64,000 bases of DNA from contig NZ_CDCE01000029.1 of the NCBI RefSeq assembly GCF_000819805.1, forward strand, positions 436,833-500,832, read 5' to 3'. Numbering within the stretch: the first letter of the stretch is position 1; each line of letters opens with the position of its first letter. Made by a program: the position numbers and the translations under genes. The notes below the pieces were generated by a model. It did no database searches. It was not told where the DNA came from and worked only from the letters and a program-made list of their open reading frames with translations. The DNA comes from Aeromonas diversa CDC 2478-85. GTDB taxonomy: Bacteria > Pseudomonadota > Gammaproteobacteria > Enterobacterales > Aeromonadaceae. Positions 16,111 to 25,407 of this stretch are shown one piece after another.

Positions 16111-18708
16111 TCACTGAGTCGCGATGGTACTGCGGCTTACACGCAGACCCGAGGCGGTGCGTACAGCTACCTTGCCCGAGACGCTCGGCGCATTAGCCGC
16201 GTCGTAAGTCTGCCAACCGCCGCCATCGACGGAGTACTGGATGGTCAGACCCGGGAACGGGCTGTTGGCCTTGAGCACGCCGCCTTCGATGATCGCGCCC
16301 GGCACCGGCAGGTAGAAGTCAACACCGCGGGCCTCCAGCTTCGGCAATACACGCTGACCCAGCAGGTTGGCAAAGCGGTTGTAGTCGCTGCTGCGCGCCT
16401 GATTGTCAGCCGGCTTGCCAGCGTTGTCGTTGGCCTCCCAGCCTGCCTTATGCCAGGCCCGCTCGGCCAGGGCAAAGACCCGTGGGAAGAGCATCTCTTC
16501 GAACTGGTTGTCGGTGCGCACGGTTTCGGCCCAGAGCGAACCCTGCATCCCCAGCACGTTGGCCGGTTGCTCCAGGGTCTTGGCGGTGGCGCCATCGACC
16601 ACCTCAGCCTTGGTGATCGGCTTGCCGGCACGAGTGTAATCGGCGTTGGCAAACAGATCGTCAGGCATGAAACCGAAGGTCTTGCGGGTATCGGTAAAGC
16701 GTGGGGCCCAATAGTAGCCACGCTCGGCCGGATCCGGCTCGTTGGGATGGTCGAAGTAGAGGTGAGTAGCCTGGTTGTAGATGACGCCATAACCGGCGTT
16801 AGCCAGCTTGTAGGCGCGATCGGCCACACCCCATTCCCAGATATTCTGCCAGGCATTGCCACTGACCAGTGCGTTGGCCAGGTTGCTGCGCGGATAGACC
16901 TTGTTGTCATGCATCAGGCCATCTTCCCAGCCTCCCATATTGAGGCCGTGGGCAGAGGTAATGCCGGAGACTCGCTCGACAAAATACTGGCTGAGCTGGG
17001 ACGGATCCTTGATCCCTTGGCTGTTGTTGGCAAAGAACGCCTGACAGGCCGGTGACTGCTTCCAGGCGCCTGCGACTTCATCCCCACCGAAGTGGAAGGT
17101 CTTGAGCGGCTGGATACCCTGATGCAGGGCCACCAACTCACCCACGACGGTGTCGATGAAGCGGTAGGTAGACTCCATACAGACGTTCATGGCGTTGTCC
17201 TTGAACATCTGCACCGAGGTGTAGTCGGTACGATCATCCGGATCGGAAAGACGATACTCGGCGGCCTGCTGCGGCTGACCGGCTTCGTTCAGACGGGCAC
17301 TGCGCGCATCCATCGCCTTGATGGCGGCGTGAGCGTGGCCAGGCATGTCGATCTCGGGGATAACCTCGATATTGAGCGCCTTGGCGTGACTCAGGATCTC
17401 GCGGTAATCGTCGGCACTGTAGAAACCGTCAGACTGTGCGGTACCGTTCGGACCGGCACCCAGGAAGGGCAGAATACAGGTGCGCTCGGCCGGATCGTGG
17501 CAACGACGAGCACCAACGTCGGTCAGTTCCGGCAAGGCACCGATGGCGATACGCCAACCCTCGTCATCGGCCAGACGCAGATGCAGCTTGTTAAGCTTGA
17601 CGCTGGCCATCTGGTCGAGCAGGGCGAGCACGGCCTGTTTGCTGCGGAAGTTACGCGAAGCGTCGAGAGAGAGGCCGCGATAGGCAAAGCGCGGGGCGTC
17701 GGCGATGGTCACTGCAGGCACGACGTGCTGTTGCTCCAGTTGCAGCAGCGACTGGGCGGCATAGAGGGCGCCGGCGGCATCTGCGGCCGTGATCTGGATG
17801 GTTTGGCCCTTGCTGTCAACCTTGAGGCGATAGGCTTCTTCCCACTTGGCCTGCCCGTCTATCTGCACCTGCCCCCAACCCATGCGAATCACTTTGCTGG
17901 TGTTGGGTGACCAACTCTGTGCTGGCAGACCAAGGTTGGCCGCCAACCAACGAGCCTGCTCCTCATAGCCGTTATCAAACACGACAACCCAGTCTGCACC
18001 TAGGGTGACATTGCCGGTGGCCAGTTGCATCTCGGCGGGGGTGGGCACGACGCCGACCGGATGAGCCTGTACGGACAGATCGGCGTTACGGGCATAGCGC
18101 TCGGCGGCCGTGAATGGATTCCAGCGGTCGATATTGCTCGGGCCGTTATAGCGTTTCCACTGTTTGGGCGTGCTGAAATCACCCACAAACGGCAGCTCGG
18201 CCGAGGGCGCCGTCGGGACCACGCCGTGATGGGTATTACTGGTGCTGGCAAGCAGCGCAGTGATGGAGTTGCCCTTGGCATCTTGCGCGGCGAAGTACCA
18301 GTTGGGCATCACGTCACTCTTGGCAACCTGCCAGTTTCCACCATCAAAGGCGATCTCGATCGACTGACCGGCGGGCAGCCCCCGGAATTGAGCCGTTGGC
18401 TCCAGTTTGAAGATGTCGCCGTTGACATGGGTGACCTTGAATTGGTCAGTGTAGAGCTTGCTCACGTCACGAATATGGCTGAACCAGAGGCTCCAGCCCG
18501 TTGCTGGCAGAGGCTGGGCGGTGTTATTTCGCAGGGTGATACTCGCCCGGAAGCTGCTGCCATCCGTCAGGGTGTTATCGATGACTTGATACTTGAGGTC
18601 GACTCCCTGACCCATCCCGTCCAACTGGGATTGGGTCATGGCCATGGCGGCCGGAGCGGTCAGGGCCATGGCGAGCGCCATGCTGACCAGAGAACGTCTT
18701 ACACGCAT
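16111..18708 (-). CDS. Secreted GH20 beta-N-acetylhexosaminidase (chitobiase)
   Basis: The 865-aa protein begins with a cleavable signal peptide (MRVRRSLVSMALAMALTAPAAMA). The order is a carbohydrate-binding-like chitobiase N-terminal domain (about 30-165, with WSLWFSHIRDV and SDVMPNWYF), a small alpha/beta domain, the GH20 barrel (about 330-770) and a C-terminal beta-domain. The catalytic pair Asp543-Glu544 is intact in FHFGGDEVAG; the aspartate orients the substrate acetamido group. It releases N-acetylglucosamine from chitobiose or longer chitooligosaccharides. A second GH20 gene at 39,739 has the same layout but a lipoprotein signal. It is a single-gene unit next to the NRPS-PKS island, which separates it from the nag genes. 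Confidence 0.93.
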   Translation of the reverse strand: MRVRRSLVSMALAMALTAPAAMAMTQSQLDGMGQGVDLKYQVIDNTLTDGSSFRASITLRNNTAQPLPATGWSLWFSHIRDVSKLYTDQFKVTHVNGDIFKLEPTAQFRGLPAGQSIEIAFDGGNWQVAKSDVMPNWYFAAQDAKGNSITALLASTSNTHHGVVPTAPSAELPFVGDFSTPKQWKRYNGPSNIDRWNPFTAAERYARNADLSVQAHPVGVVPTPAEMQLATGNVTLGADWVVVFDNGYEEQARWLAANLGLPAQSWSPNTSKVIRMGWGQVQIDGQAKWEEAYRLKVDSKGQTIQITAADAAGALYAAQSLLQLEQQHVVPAVTIADAPRFAYRGLSLDASRNFRSKQAVLALLDQMASVKLNKLHLRLADDEGWRIAIGALPELTDVGARRCHDPAERTCILPFLGAGPNGTAQSDGFYSADDYREILSHAKALNIEVIPEIDMPGHAHAAIKAMDARSARLNEAGQPQQAAEYRLSDPDDRTDYTSVQMFKDNAMNVCMESTYRFIDTVVGELVALHQGIQPLKTFHFGGDEVAGAWKQSPACQAFFANNSQGIKDPSQLSQYFVERVSGITSAHGLNMGGWEDGLMHDNKVYPRSNLANALVSGNAWQNIWEWGVADRAYKLANAGYGVIYNQATHLYFDHPNEPDPAERGYYWAPRFTDTRKTFGFMPDDLFANADYTRAGKPITKAEVVDGATAKTLEQPANVLGMQGSLWAETVRTDNQFEEMLFPRVFALAERAWHKAGWEANDNAGKPADNQARSSDYNRFANLLGQRVLPKLEARGVDFYLPVPGAIIEGGVLKANSPFPGLTIQYSVDGGGWQTYDAANAPSVSGKVAVRTASGLRVSRSTIATQ

Positions 18709-18815
18709 TGTTACCGTCCTTTTTGGTTGTTAATTTTCTTGGCGAATCAAGGGTAGCGCCGCGAGGGTGTTTTTTATACAGAAAAAGGGTGCCGCACGGA
18801 GCGTTTTGTATGTTT

Positions 18816-18831
18816 TGTGATGGCGATCCCT
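18816..18831 (-). promoter_or_regulatory. Possible CRP site upstream of the first GH20 gene
   Basis: TGTGA-N6-TCCCT has a perfect left half and three of five matches in the right half of the CRP consensus. It lies 108-123 nt before the GH20 start, in a plausible place for catabolite control of chitobiose use. Weak. Confidence 0.25.
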
Positions 18832-18950
18832 TTTGAGTCTCTTTTTTGGGTGGGGATGAAAGTGAGTCCGTATCTAGCTCGGTAAAGTTTAATTAATTGT
18901 TTTTGTTGTGTTTTTTTGGTGTCCCTCATCCCGCCCCAGAAATAAAAAGG

Positions 18951-18962
18951 CCCCAATCGGGG
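18951..18962 (-). terminator. Orphan leftward terminator-like hairpin
   Basis: On the leftward strand a CCCC/GGGG stem with a short loop is followed by CC and five Ts (T run at 18,945-18,949). It is oriented to end transcription coming from the right, yet no leftward gene lies to its right for 15 kb. It may be left over from the gene that stood here before the NRPS-PKS island. Confidence 0.4.
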
Positions 18963-19073
18963 ACGTTCTACTCCTCATGCCAATGTTGAACCCCAGTCAC
19001 ATTAGTAAAAATCATAATTTGCCTTGAGAATAAAGTGGGGGTATATGTATTGGCTGGATTCAATGAGGGCCTC

Positions 19074-22000
19074 ATGATGATTGGGGAAAAAGTGCTTGAT
19101 GCCGTGAGTGATGACATAAAGGAAAATATATCATTGACTCTTGTGGAGTCAGACATATTCACACATCAGTTTTTGAATAAAGGAAGCCCTATTTATAACT
19201 TGGGTTTTAGAAGTATATTGACAGGTAATGTTGACGTGGCGTTATTAGTCAAGGCCTATGTAAATACCGTCAGGTCATATAAAACACTATGCTTTGGATT
19301 TAACGTGGATGATAGTCATCCGTATAAGCATAGAGTCGAATTATTACAACCGATCTTTGATATAAGGCCCGGTTGGCCAGAGAAAGATGAATGGATAGAG
19401 TGGTTGAGAAAACCATTCGATTTGACAACACCGCCATTATTACGCTGTATCTTCTCCCCGGTGAACGACTCCGAATGTCATCTTTATTTTTCATTTCATC
19501 ATTTGGCATTCGATGGCGCCGGATTTCAACGTTTTTACACGGATTTCATTTATCATTACTGTCATAGCTTGTCAAATGATGGCTATCATATTCCTAACCT
19601 TTATGAGCACTTCCTAGATGAAATATCCAATGACTTGGAATACATGGGAAGTCATCGTTGGGAGAAAGACAGGTTATATTGGCAGCAGCGTTTGACTGAT
19701 GGCAGAAAGTCTATAACCCCGCTAGACGAAGCCAACGGGGATATGACCTATAGAATAGAGGAGTTGATGCCTGACAATGTCTGGCATGGTATAGAGAAAT
19801 TTGCCAAAACCCTGTGCTGTTCGCCACACTATGTTGTGTTATTGGCTATTGAACTCTGTTGTCATGCATATGGGAACAAGTCAGTGACAATGGGATTGCC
19901 GACACATAGGAGATCTCATAGCGTCACCACATTTTGTGGGCTGACGACAGGGATTTCTCCCTTGGTGATAGATCTTGATGTAACTTTGTCGATGTCTGAG
20001 TCGATACAGAACCTATCGAGTTGTATTAAACGAGACTATAGACACTTACGATTTCCGATAAGTGAAATAAAGAAAAACATGGCTGGCCGGGATGCTCATC
20101 GCCCATTATATGACATCATGTTTTCTTATGAGCCCTTAGATTTCGATTTAAAAAATAGTGTCGTTGATAATCAGATATCAGCGCTGTGTCACCATGCGGA
20201 AATGACACCGATATGTATTTATCTTCGTCATTATCATCCTGCGGAATCACCGATATTAGATTGTCAGTTTAATCCTGGCTATTTTACGTTTAAGGATGGC
20301 GTCGTATGGGTTGATAGATTGATCAGCATTATAAGAAAAATGTTGCTCTCTCCAGACCTACCATTGAAAGAAGTTTGTCTTTTAACAGATGATGAAAAAT
20401 TACTTTATCGTACGATCAATGATAACTATAAACCAAAATCCGCTTCCTTGATTAGCAATATTTATCATCACTCAATAACCAACCCATCCAAAATGGCTAT
20501 CATTACTGAAGATGGTGATTCCCATACATATAATGAATTGTGGTGTTTGGTATTAGAGCGAGTGGGTGTGTTTAATCAGCTGGGCGTTAAAAACGGAGAT
20601 AGCATCGTTCTGGCATTGCCAAGAGGTATCGAGTTCATAGTCAACCTGCTGGCGGCTAACTATCTTGGGGCAACATATGTGCCGATACAAGAAAACATTC
20701 CCCCGGTCAGGTTGTGTGCATTGCTGAAAAAAGTTAATGCAAATATGCTGGTGTCTGATCGTAAGTTAGACTTGGCTCCAGAGTTATCAATAAATGTATA
20801 TACGCCTTCAGATCTGTGTTCAATCAATCCTGAATTGGTCAGTTTAAAAAAGATTGGAATAGAGAAAGGCAATTATATCGCTTATGTATTGTTTACATCC
20901 GGTTCGACTGGCGAACCCAAGGGTGTACTTATTAACTCAGCAGCGAGAGACAACTTCCTTGAAGGTTGTTGTAATACGGTTTCCCTAAGCAGGGAGTCTA
21001 TTGTTATTGCAGCCACGGCACCTACGTTTGATATATCTGTACTTGAATTGCTTGGTCCACTTTATACCGGTGGTAGTTGTGTTATTGCTAATGAAATAAC
21101 TAAGCGTCAAGGGCATCTTCTGGCAGCGCTGATAGCCAAGTATAACGTAACACATGTTCAAGGAACGCCTACAACTTGGAAGCTATTATTGCAAGCCGGA
21201 TGGACACCGCCAAATAAAATCACGGCCTTGGTTGGAGGGGAGCCGTTGCCTCAAGATGTAGCCCTCTCACTTAGTAAGCGGTGTGGCTTGGTATTTAATA
21301 TGTATGGTCCAACGGAAGCAACCGTGTGGGTGATGGCTAAGCCTGTGGCTGGTGAGGAGGCTGTTGAACCGATAGGCAATCTTCTTCAAAACTGTGAAGC
21401 ATATGTTCTCGATAGTGAACTGCGTATCCTTCCACCGGGAGTCGAGGGTGAACTCGCTTTGGCTGGTTGCTGCTTGTCAGATGGTTATTGTGGTGCCACT
21501 GAATTAACCGCGTCCAGGTTTCCATACCATTCTATGGGGAAACGTATTTACCTGACCGGTGATCGAGTAAAACTTAATACAAACAGTCAATTTAAATTCA
21601 TTGGGCGAACCGACAACCAAATAAAACGTCGTGGGTTTAGAATTGAGTTAGGAGATATTGAATCCAGTTGTACGATGCATCCCATGGTGCAACATGTCGC
21701 TGCAGCACTGGCAGTGGGTAATGAAGGTGAAGAGAAAAAGATAGTGTTGCTATATCAAGGTGATATATCAGAAGTGCAGTTTATGACTTGGATCAAAGAA
21801 CAGCTCACTGACTATATGTATCCAGATTTCTTACAAATGTGTAATTCATGGCCAGTTAATGGAAGTGATAAAACCGATCGCACAAGGTTGACGAGGTTGA
21901 TTGATCTGACTCTGGCGAAGCCTTGGGGTTGTATCGATCTCGAGAGCCATGTCCCTTCGTTGGAGAGTGTTGATCTAGAAGTAGTCGAGCGGCTACATAC

Positions 22001-22283
22001 ACTGTGGAAAAGCATACTAAAACGGGATGTGAACATAACGGCTAATTTTCTTGATTGTGGAGGTAACTCTCTGCAGGCTCAAATTCTATTGGATAAAATC
22101 CGCAGCAATTTTCCAAGTTCAATTCCAGATACATTTATTTTTATATGCCCTAGCATAACGGCGCAAGCTCAGTTCCTTACCAAGGATAAGCTGCCGGTTA
22201 AGGCCAGGACACAAGACGGAAGTAAAAATCACACTCGCAATAATTTGCTAGGCAAGCGTCGAGTGGTATTGGAGGTTAAATAA
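19074..22283 (+). CDS. Nonribosomal peptide synthetase, C-A-PCP (glycine-like code)
   Basis: The 1,069-aa protein is a complete NRPS module. The condensation domain (about 20-440) has an intact HHLAFDG (His142, His143, Asp147). The adenylation domain (about 450-900) shows LFTSGSTGEPKGV near residue 605, YGPTEATV, YLTGDRV and GRTDNQIKRRGFRIELGDIE. The carrier serine is Ser999 in CGGNSLQAQ. Reading the specificity pocket against GrsA by eye gives D-I-L-Q-V-G-M-V-W-K (the fourth position is the least certain), close to the glycine code DILQLGLIWK. With no carrier upstream, the first C domain probably acts as a starter that loads an acyl group. The ATG at 19074 follows GAGGG; the GTG at 19035 is less likely. 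The PKS gene follows after 1 nt. Confidence 0.88.
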   Translation: MMIGEKVLDAVSDDIKENISLTLVESDIFTHQFLNKGSPIYNLGFRSILTGNVDVALLVKAYVNTVRSYKTLCFGFNVDDSHPYKHRVELLQPIFDIRPGWPEKDEWIEWLRKPFDLTTPPLLRCIFSPVNDSECHLYFSFHHLAFDGAGFQRFYTDFIYHYCHSLSNDGYHIPNLYEHFLDEISNDLEYMGSHRWEKDRLYWQQRLTDGRKSITPLDEANGDMTYRIEELMPDNVWHGIEKFAKTLCCSPHYVVLLAIELCCHAYGNKSVTMGLPTHRRSHSVTTFCGLTTGISPLVIDLDVTLSMSESIQNLSSCIKRDYRHLRFPISEIKKNMAGRDAHRPLYDIMFSYEPLDFDLKNSVVDNQISALCHHAEMTPICIYLRHYHPAESPILDCQFNPGYFTFKDGVVWVDRLISIIRKMLLSPDLPLKEVCLLTDDEKLLYRTINDNYKPKSASLISNIYHHSITNPSKMAIITEDGDSHTYNELWCLVLERVGVFNQLGVKNGDSIVLALPRGIEFIVNLLAANYLGATYVPIQENIPPVRLCALLKKVNANMLVSDRKLDLAPELSINVYTPSDLCSINPELVSLKKIGIEKGNYIAYVLFTSGSTGEPKGVLINSAARDNFLEGCCNTVSLSRESIVIAATAPTFDISVLELLGPLYTGGSCVIANEITKRQGHLLAALIAKYNVTHVQGTPTTWKLLLQAGWTPPNKITALVGGEPLPQDVALSLSKRCGLVFNMYGPTEATVWVMAKPVAGEEAVEPIGNLLQNCEAYVLDSELRILPPGVEGELALAGCCLSDGYCGATELTASRFPYHSMGKRIYLTGDRVKLNTNSQFKFIGRTDNQIKRRGFRIELGDIESSCTMHPMVQHVAAALAVGNEGEEKKIVLLYQGDISEVQFMTWIKEQLTDYMYPDFLQMCNSWPVNGSDKTDRTRLTRLIDLTLAKPWGCIDLESHVPSLESVDLEVVERLHTLWKSILKRDVNITANFLDCGGNSLQAQILLDKIRSNFPSSIPDTFIFICPSITAQAQFLTKDKLPVKARTQDGSKNHTRNNLLGKRRVVLEVK

Positions 22284-22284
22284 A

Positions 22285-25200
22285 ATGAATGCTACTGGTC
22301 TTGAATGCGCTGTAATAGGGGTTTCTGGGGTTTTCCCTGGGGCTAAAAATGTGGAGCAATGGTGGTCCCAGTTATGTGAAGGCGTTATTGGTATCCGCTC
22401 ACTGAGTCATGATGAATTGGAGGCTGAAGGGGGGGCGAATGGTGACATCATTAGAGGTGGTGTCGTTGAAAATCGCTATGACTTTGACCCGGAGTTTTTT
22501 GGTTATGATGCTCAGTCAGCAAATATAATGGATCCCCAGTTACGGCTTATGCACCGTGAGGTATGGCAGGCGCTAGAGCACGCAGGGTATCCACCTTATT
22601 CACCGCGACACTCAGAAGATACGGGGTTGTTTGTCAGTGCGGCATATAATCCATATTGGTATCAGAGAGTAATGCAAAGTACGCCGGACCATCTCACCGC
22701 AGTGTATCAAGCGAATACTCTACTTGAACCGGGATGTTTTGCTACACGAGTTGCATACACATTAAATTTGAAAGGTCCTGCAATCTATAGCAATACAGCA
22801 TGCTCCAGTTCACTGGTTTGTGTTCATCAGGCCGTCAACGCTCTACTCTCCGGTGACTGTAATATGGCGGTAGCTGGTGCTGCTTATGTAGTGCCAGACA
22901 GAAGAGGCTATGTTCATCAACCTGGAATGATCTTATCACCCGATGGCTTTTGTCGGCCATTTGACCAATCGGCTCAGGGGACTGTGTGGGGTGAGGGTGC
23001 TGGTTTTGTTGTTCTAAAACGATTGGAAGATGCGTTGTCAGATCATGATCATATATATGCAGTAATTAATGGTAGTGCCATTAATAACGATGGGCGAGAA
23101 AAGGCAGGATACACAGCTCCGGGATTAGATGGACAAGTCATGGCGTTGAGTCGTGCATTGTTGTCATCCCAGTTAAGTGCGGATGAGATTGACTTTGTTG
23201 AAACACATGGCACCGGTACTCGTCTCGGTGACCCGATTGAAATGCAAGCTCTTCTCAGTGTATATGAGCGAGAGCGACCACTTCCTATTGGTGCGGTAAA
23301 AGCGAATATTGGTCATCTCGATGCTGCTGCTGGCATGGCGGGTTTGATCAAAGCTATTTTCTCACTACATAATAGATACCTTCCGCCACATCCGGCTTTT
23401 GATAAACTATCCGATTCACTACAGCAATACGCCAAAAAAATCATCATTCCTAGAAAGGGAATAGAGCTGCCAGAAAATAAAATATTAGCGGCTGGTGTTA
23501 GCTCTTTTGGTATAGGTGGAACAAATGCACATATCATTCTCACCAGCTATCACCAACCCCTGGATGCAGGGACTGACAATGCCAGAGTGGAAGTGTTTGC
23601 GAGTGAGGTATTGAGAGAAAGTACGCTATCGGAAACACAGGAATTGATTGAGGATGCTATAAGGGGCTCTATTCATCGTAACATGAGTTCGGTGCTTGCG
23701 AAAAACATGCATGCTCGGTTGTATAATCAGATAGCTAATCCTTTTTTATCTGAAAAAAACACGCGTACTGCTCTGGTGGCAGATACAACAAGTGGTGAGG
23801 TGATCGGTCGGTGTTATAAAAAGCCATTTGACGAAAAACCACGCATAGTATTTTTGTTTACAGGGCAAGGAAGTCAGTATAGAGGAATAACATCAGAGCT
23901 GTATGAATATAATTCAACGTTTCGACGTCATCTCGACCGTTGTTTTTATAAATTACGTGGGCTTGGTATTATTGAACCCCATAGATTGCTATGGGATACC
24001 AGTCTAGGTGTGCTGGATAACACCGCGGAAGTACAACCACTATTATTCAGTGTCGAGTACGCAATGGCCCATACCTTAGTCGAGTCTGGTATCCGTCCCG
24101 ATGCGTTGTTAGGGCATTCACTTGGTGAGTGGGTCGCGCTATGCATCGCAGGAGTGCTGACCTTGGATGATGCTATCGCACTGGTTTTTCATCGGGGAAG
24201 ACTGATGGCTGAATCCCCCGATGGAGCCATGTTAGCATTCAATGCCATGCCACCATTATTCCATTCTAATGATCAGGCCGAGGTCTGGACAGCCGCATAT
24301 AACAGCGACCGTCACCATGTCCAGGCCGGTACTGCCTCGGCGATCGCGGTGTTATCAGAGTTGTGTAAAAAAGGTGGCATTTCTTTTCACAGGTTGAACA
24401 ACCGACATCCTTTCCACACACCATTGTTGCGACCAGTGGCTGATGAGTTCAAAAATGAAATTCTTCATCAATCATGTGCTGTTTGTCATCCGGCGATTCC
24501 CGTAGTCAGTAGCGTGGATGGACATTGGCTTAGTGATGCTACAGTGACTCCTGATTATTTAAGCAATCAGATATGTCAGCCCGTCAACTTCGCCAAGGGA
24601 CTGGAAAAACTACTTGCATTACCAGGGCCCACTATCTTTGTCGAAGTCGGGCCTGGTGCTGGCCTTCTTGGATTTTGTCATGCCATGAGTGGTTGGAATC
24701 CTCAACGACACGCAACCTGTAGAACCATAAAGGGCAGACAGGAATCGATCTCAGATGATGGTGTTTTTCAACTGGCGATGGCCGAGATGATGTGTCTCGG
24801 TGTCAGTTTTCCACAGCCGACCATCTCAGTTACTTATCCAACGCCCCGTAGGGCCTTTAACCAGGCAACTCATCTACCATTAAATCCCGTGCCCTCGGTG
24901 AAAAAGGAAAATGTACGACATGATCCAGTGGAGCGACTCGCTAATTGTTGGTCCAGCATATTGGGATCCTTGCCCACATCAGAAAGCGATTTTTGGCAAG
25001 CGGGTGGCACATCGCTTACGGCATTAACATTAATTTCAGAGATGTCAGCTATTAAAGGAAAAGAAATTTCATCAGACACTCTGTATGAATTTTCAAAATT
25101 TGATGAGCTTGTCAGTCACCTAAAAGAGAATCATCAAAAGGATATTGAACCTCTTGATGTTTTATCAATACTGCAAGACTGTTGGTTTAGAACGATTGGT

Positions 25201-25407
25201 CAAAGACCAGAGTCGAGTAGCAACTTCTGGATGTCAGGTGGGTCATCGTTAAGTGCTCTCTCTTTGTCGGCATTGCTGGCAGAAAAGCTTAACCTAAATG
25301 TCGGGCTGGAGCATATATATGACTACCCAGTTTTCAGCACACTGCTCGATTACTTAAAATCCGGTGTGGTCAATGCATCAAAGTATGAGAAAAGTGAAAC
25401 GTTATGA
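22285..25407 (+). CDS. Modular polyketide synthase, KS-AT-ACP-ACP
   Basis: The 1,040-aa type I module begins with a ketosynthase (about 5-430) whose triad is intact: Cys173 in NTACSSSLV, His308 in VETHGTGT and His344 in ANIGHLDAA. The acyltransferase (about 520-830) has Ser612 in GHSLGEW and HPFH at 708-711, the variant usually linked to malonyl-CoA. Two carrier domains follow, with Ser910 (GGTSL) and Ser988 (GGSSL). There is no ketoreductase, dehydratase, enoylreductase or methyltransferase, so the added unit should keep its beta-keto group. The start lies 1 nt after the NRPS 1 stop, with GGAGG inside that gene; the end overlaps NRPS 2 by 4 nt (ATGA). Coupled translation suggests a fixed ratio of the three synthases. 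Confidence 0.88.
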   Translation: MNATGLECAVIGVSGVFPGAKNVEQWWSQLCEGVIGIRSLSHDELEAEGGANGDIIRGGVVENRYDFDPEFFGYDAQSANIMDPQLRLMHREVWQALEHAGYPPYSPRHSEDTGLFVSAAYNPYWYQRVMQSTPDHLTAVYQANTLLEPGCFATRVAYTLNLKGPAIYSNTACSSSLVCVHQAVNALLSGDCNMAVAGAAYVVPDRRGYVHQPGMILSPDGFCRPFDQSAQGTVWGEGAGFVVLKRLEDALSDHDHIYAVINGSAINNDGREKAGYTAPGLDGQVMALSRALLSSQLSADEIDFVETHGTGTRLGDPIEMQALLSVYERERPLPIGAVKANIGHLDAAAGMAGLIKAIFSLHNRYLPPHPAFDKLSDSLQQYAKKIIIPRKGIELPENKILAAGVSSFGIGGTNAHIILTSYHQPLDAGTDNARVEVFASEVLRESTLSETQELIEDAIRGSIHRNMSSVLAKNMHARLYNQIANPFLSEKNTRTALVADTTSGEVIGRCYKKPFDEKPRIVFLFTGQGSQYRGITSELYEYNSTFRRHLDRCFYKLRGLGIIEPHRLLWDTSLGVLDNTAEVQPLLFSVEYAMAHTLVESGIRPDALLGHSLGEWVALCIAGVLTLDDAIALVFHRGRLMAESPDGAMLAFNAMPPLFHSNDQAEVWTAAYNSDRHHVQAGTASAIAVLSELCKKGGISFHRLNNRHPFHTPLLRPVADEFKNEILHQSCAVCHPAIPVVSSVDGHWLSDATVTPDYLSNQICQPVNFAKGLEKLLALPGPTIFVEVGPGAGLLGFCHAMSGWNPQRHATCRTIKGRQESISDDGVFQLAMAEMMCLGVSFPQPTISVTYPTPRRAFNQATHLPLNPVPSVKKENVRHDPVERLANCWSSILGSLPTSESDFWQAGGTSLTALTLISEMSAIKGKEISSDTLYEFSKFDELVSHLKENHQKDIEPLDVLSILQDCWFRTIGQRPESSSNFWMSGGSSLSALSLSALLAEKLNLNVGLEHIYDYPVFSTLLDYLKSGVVNASKYEKSETL

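Larger units (their letters stand above)
18709..19073. other. AT-rich divergent promoter region and probable left edge of the island
   Basis: This 365-nt stretch lies between two divergent genes and carries no coding sequence. It should hold the GH20 promoter (left) and the NRPS operon promoter (right). A CRP-like half site lies at 18,816-18,831 and an orphan leftward hairpin at 18,951-18,962. I could not fix a convincing -35/-10 pair for the NRPS operon; a CATAAT hexamer at about 19,013 is a possible -10. Confidence 0.45.
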
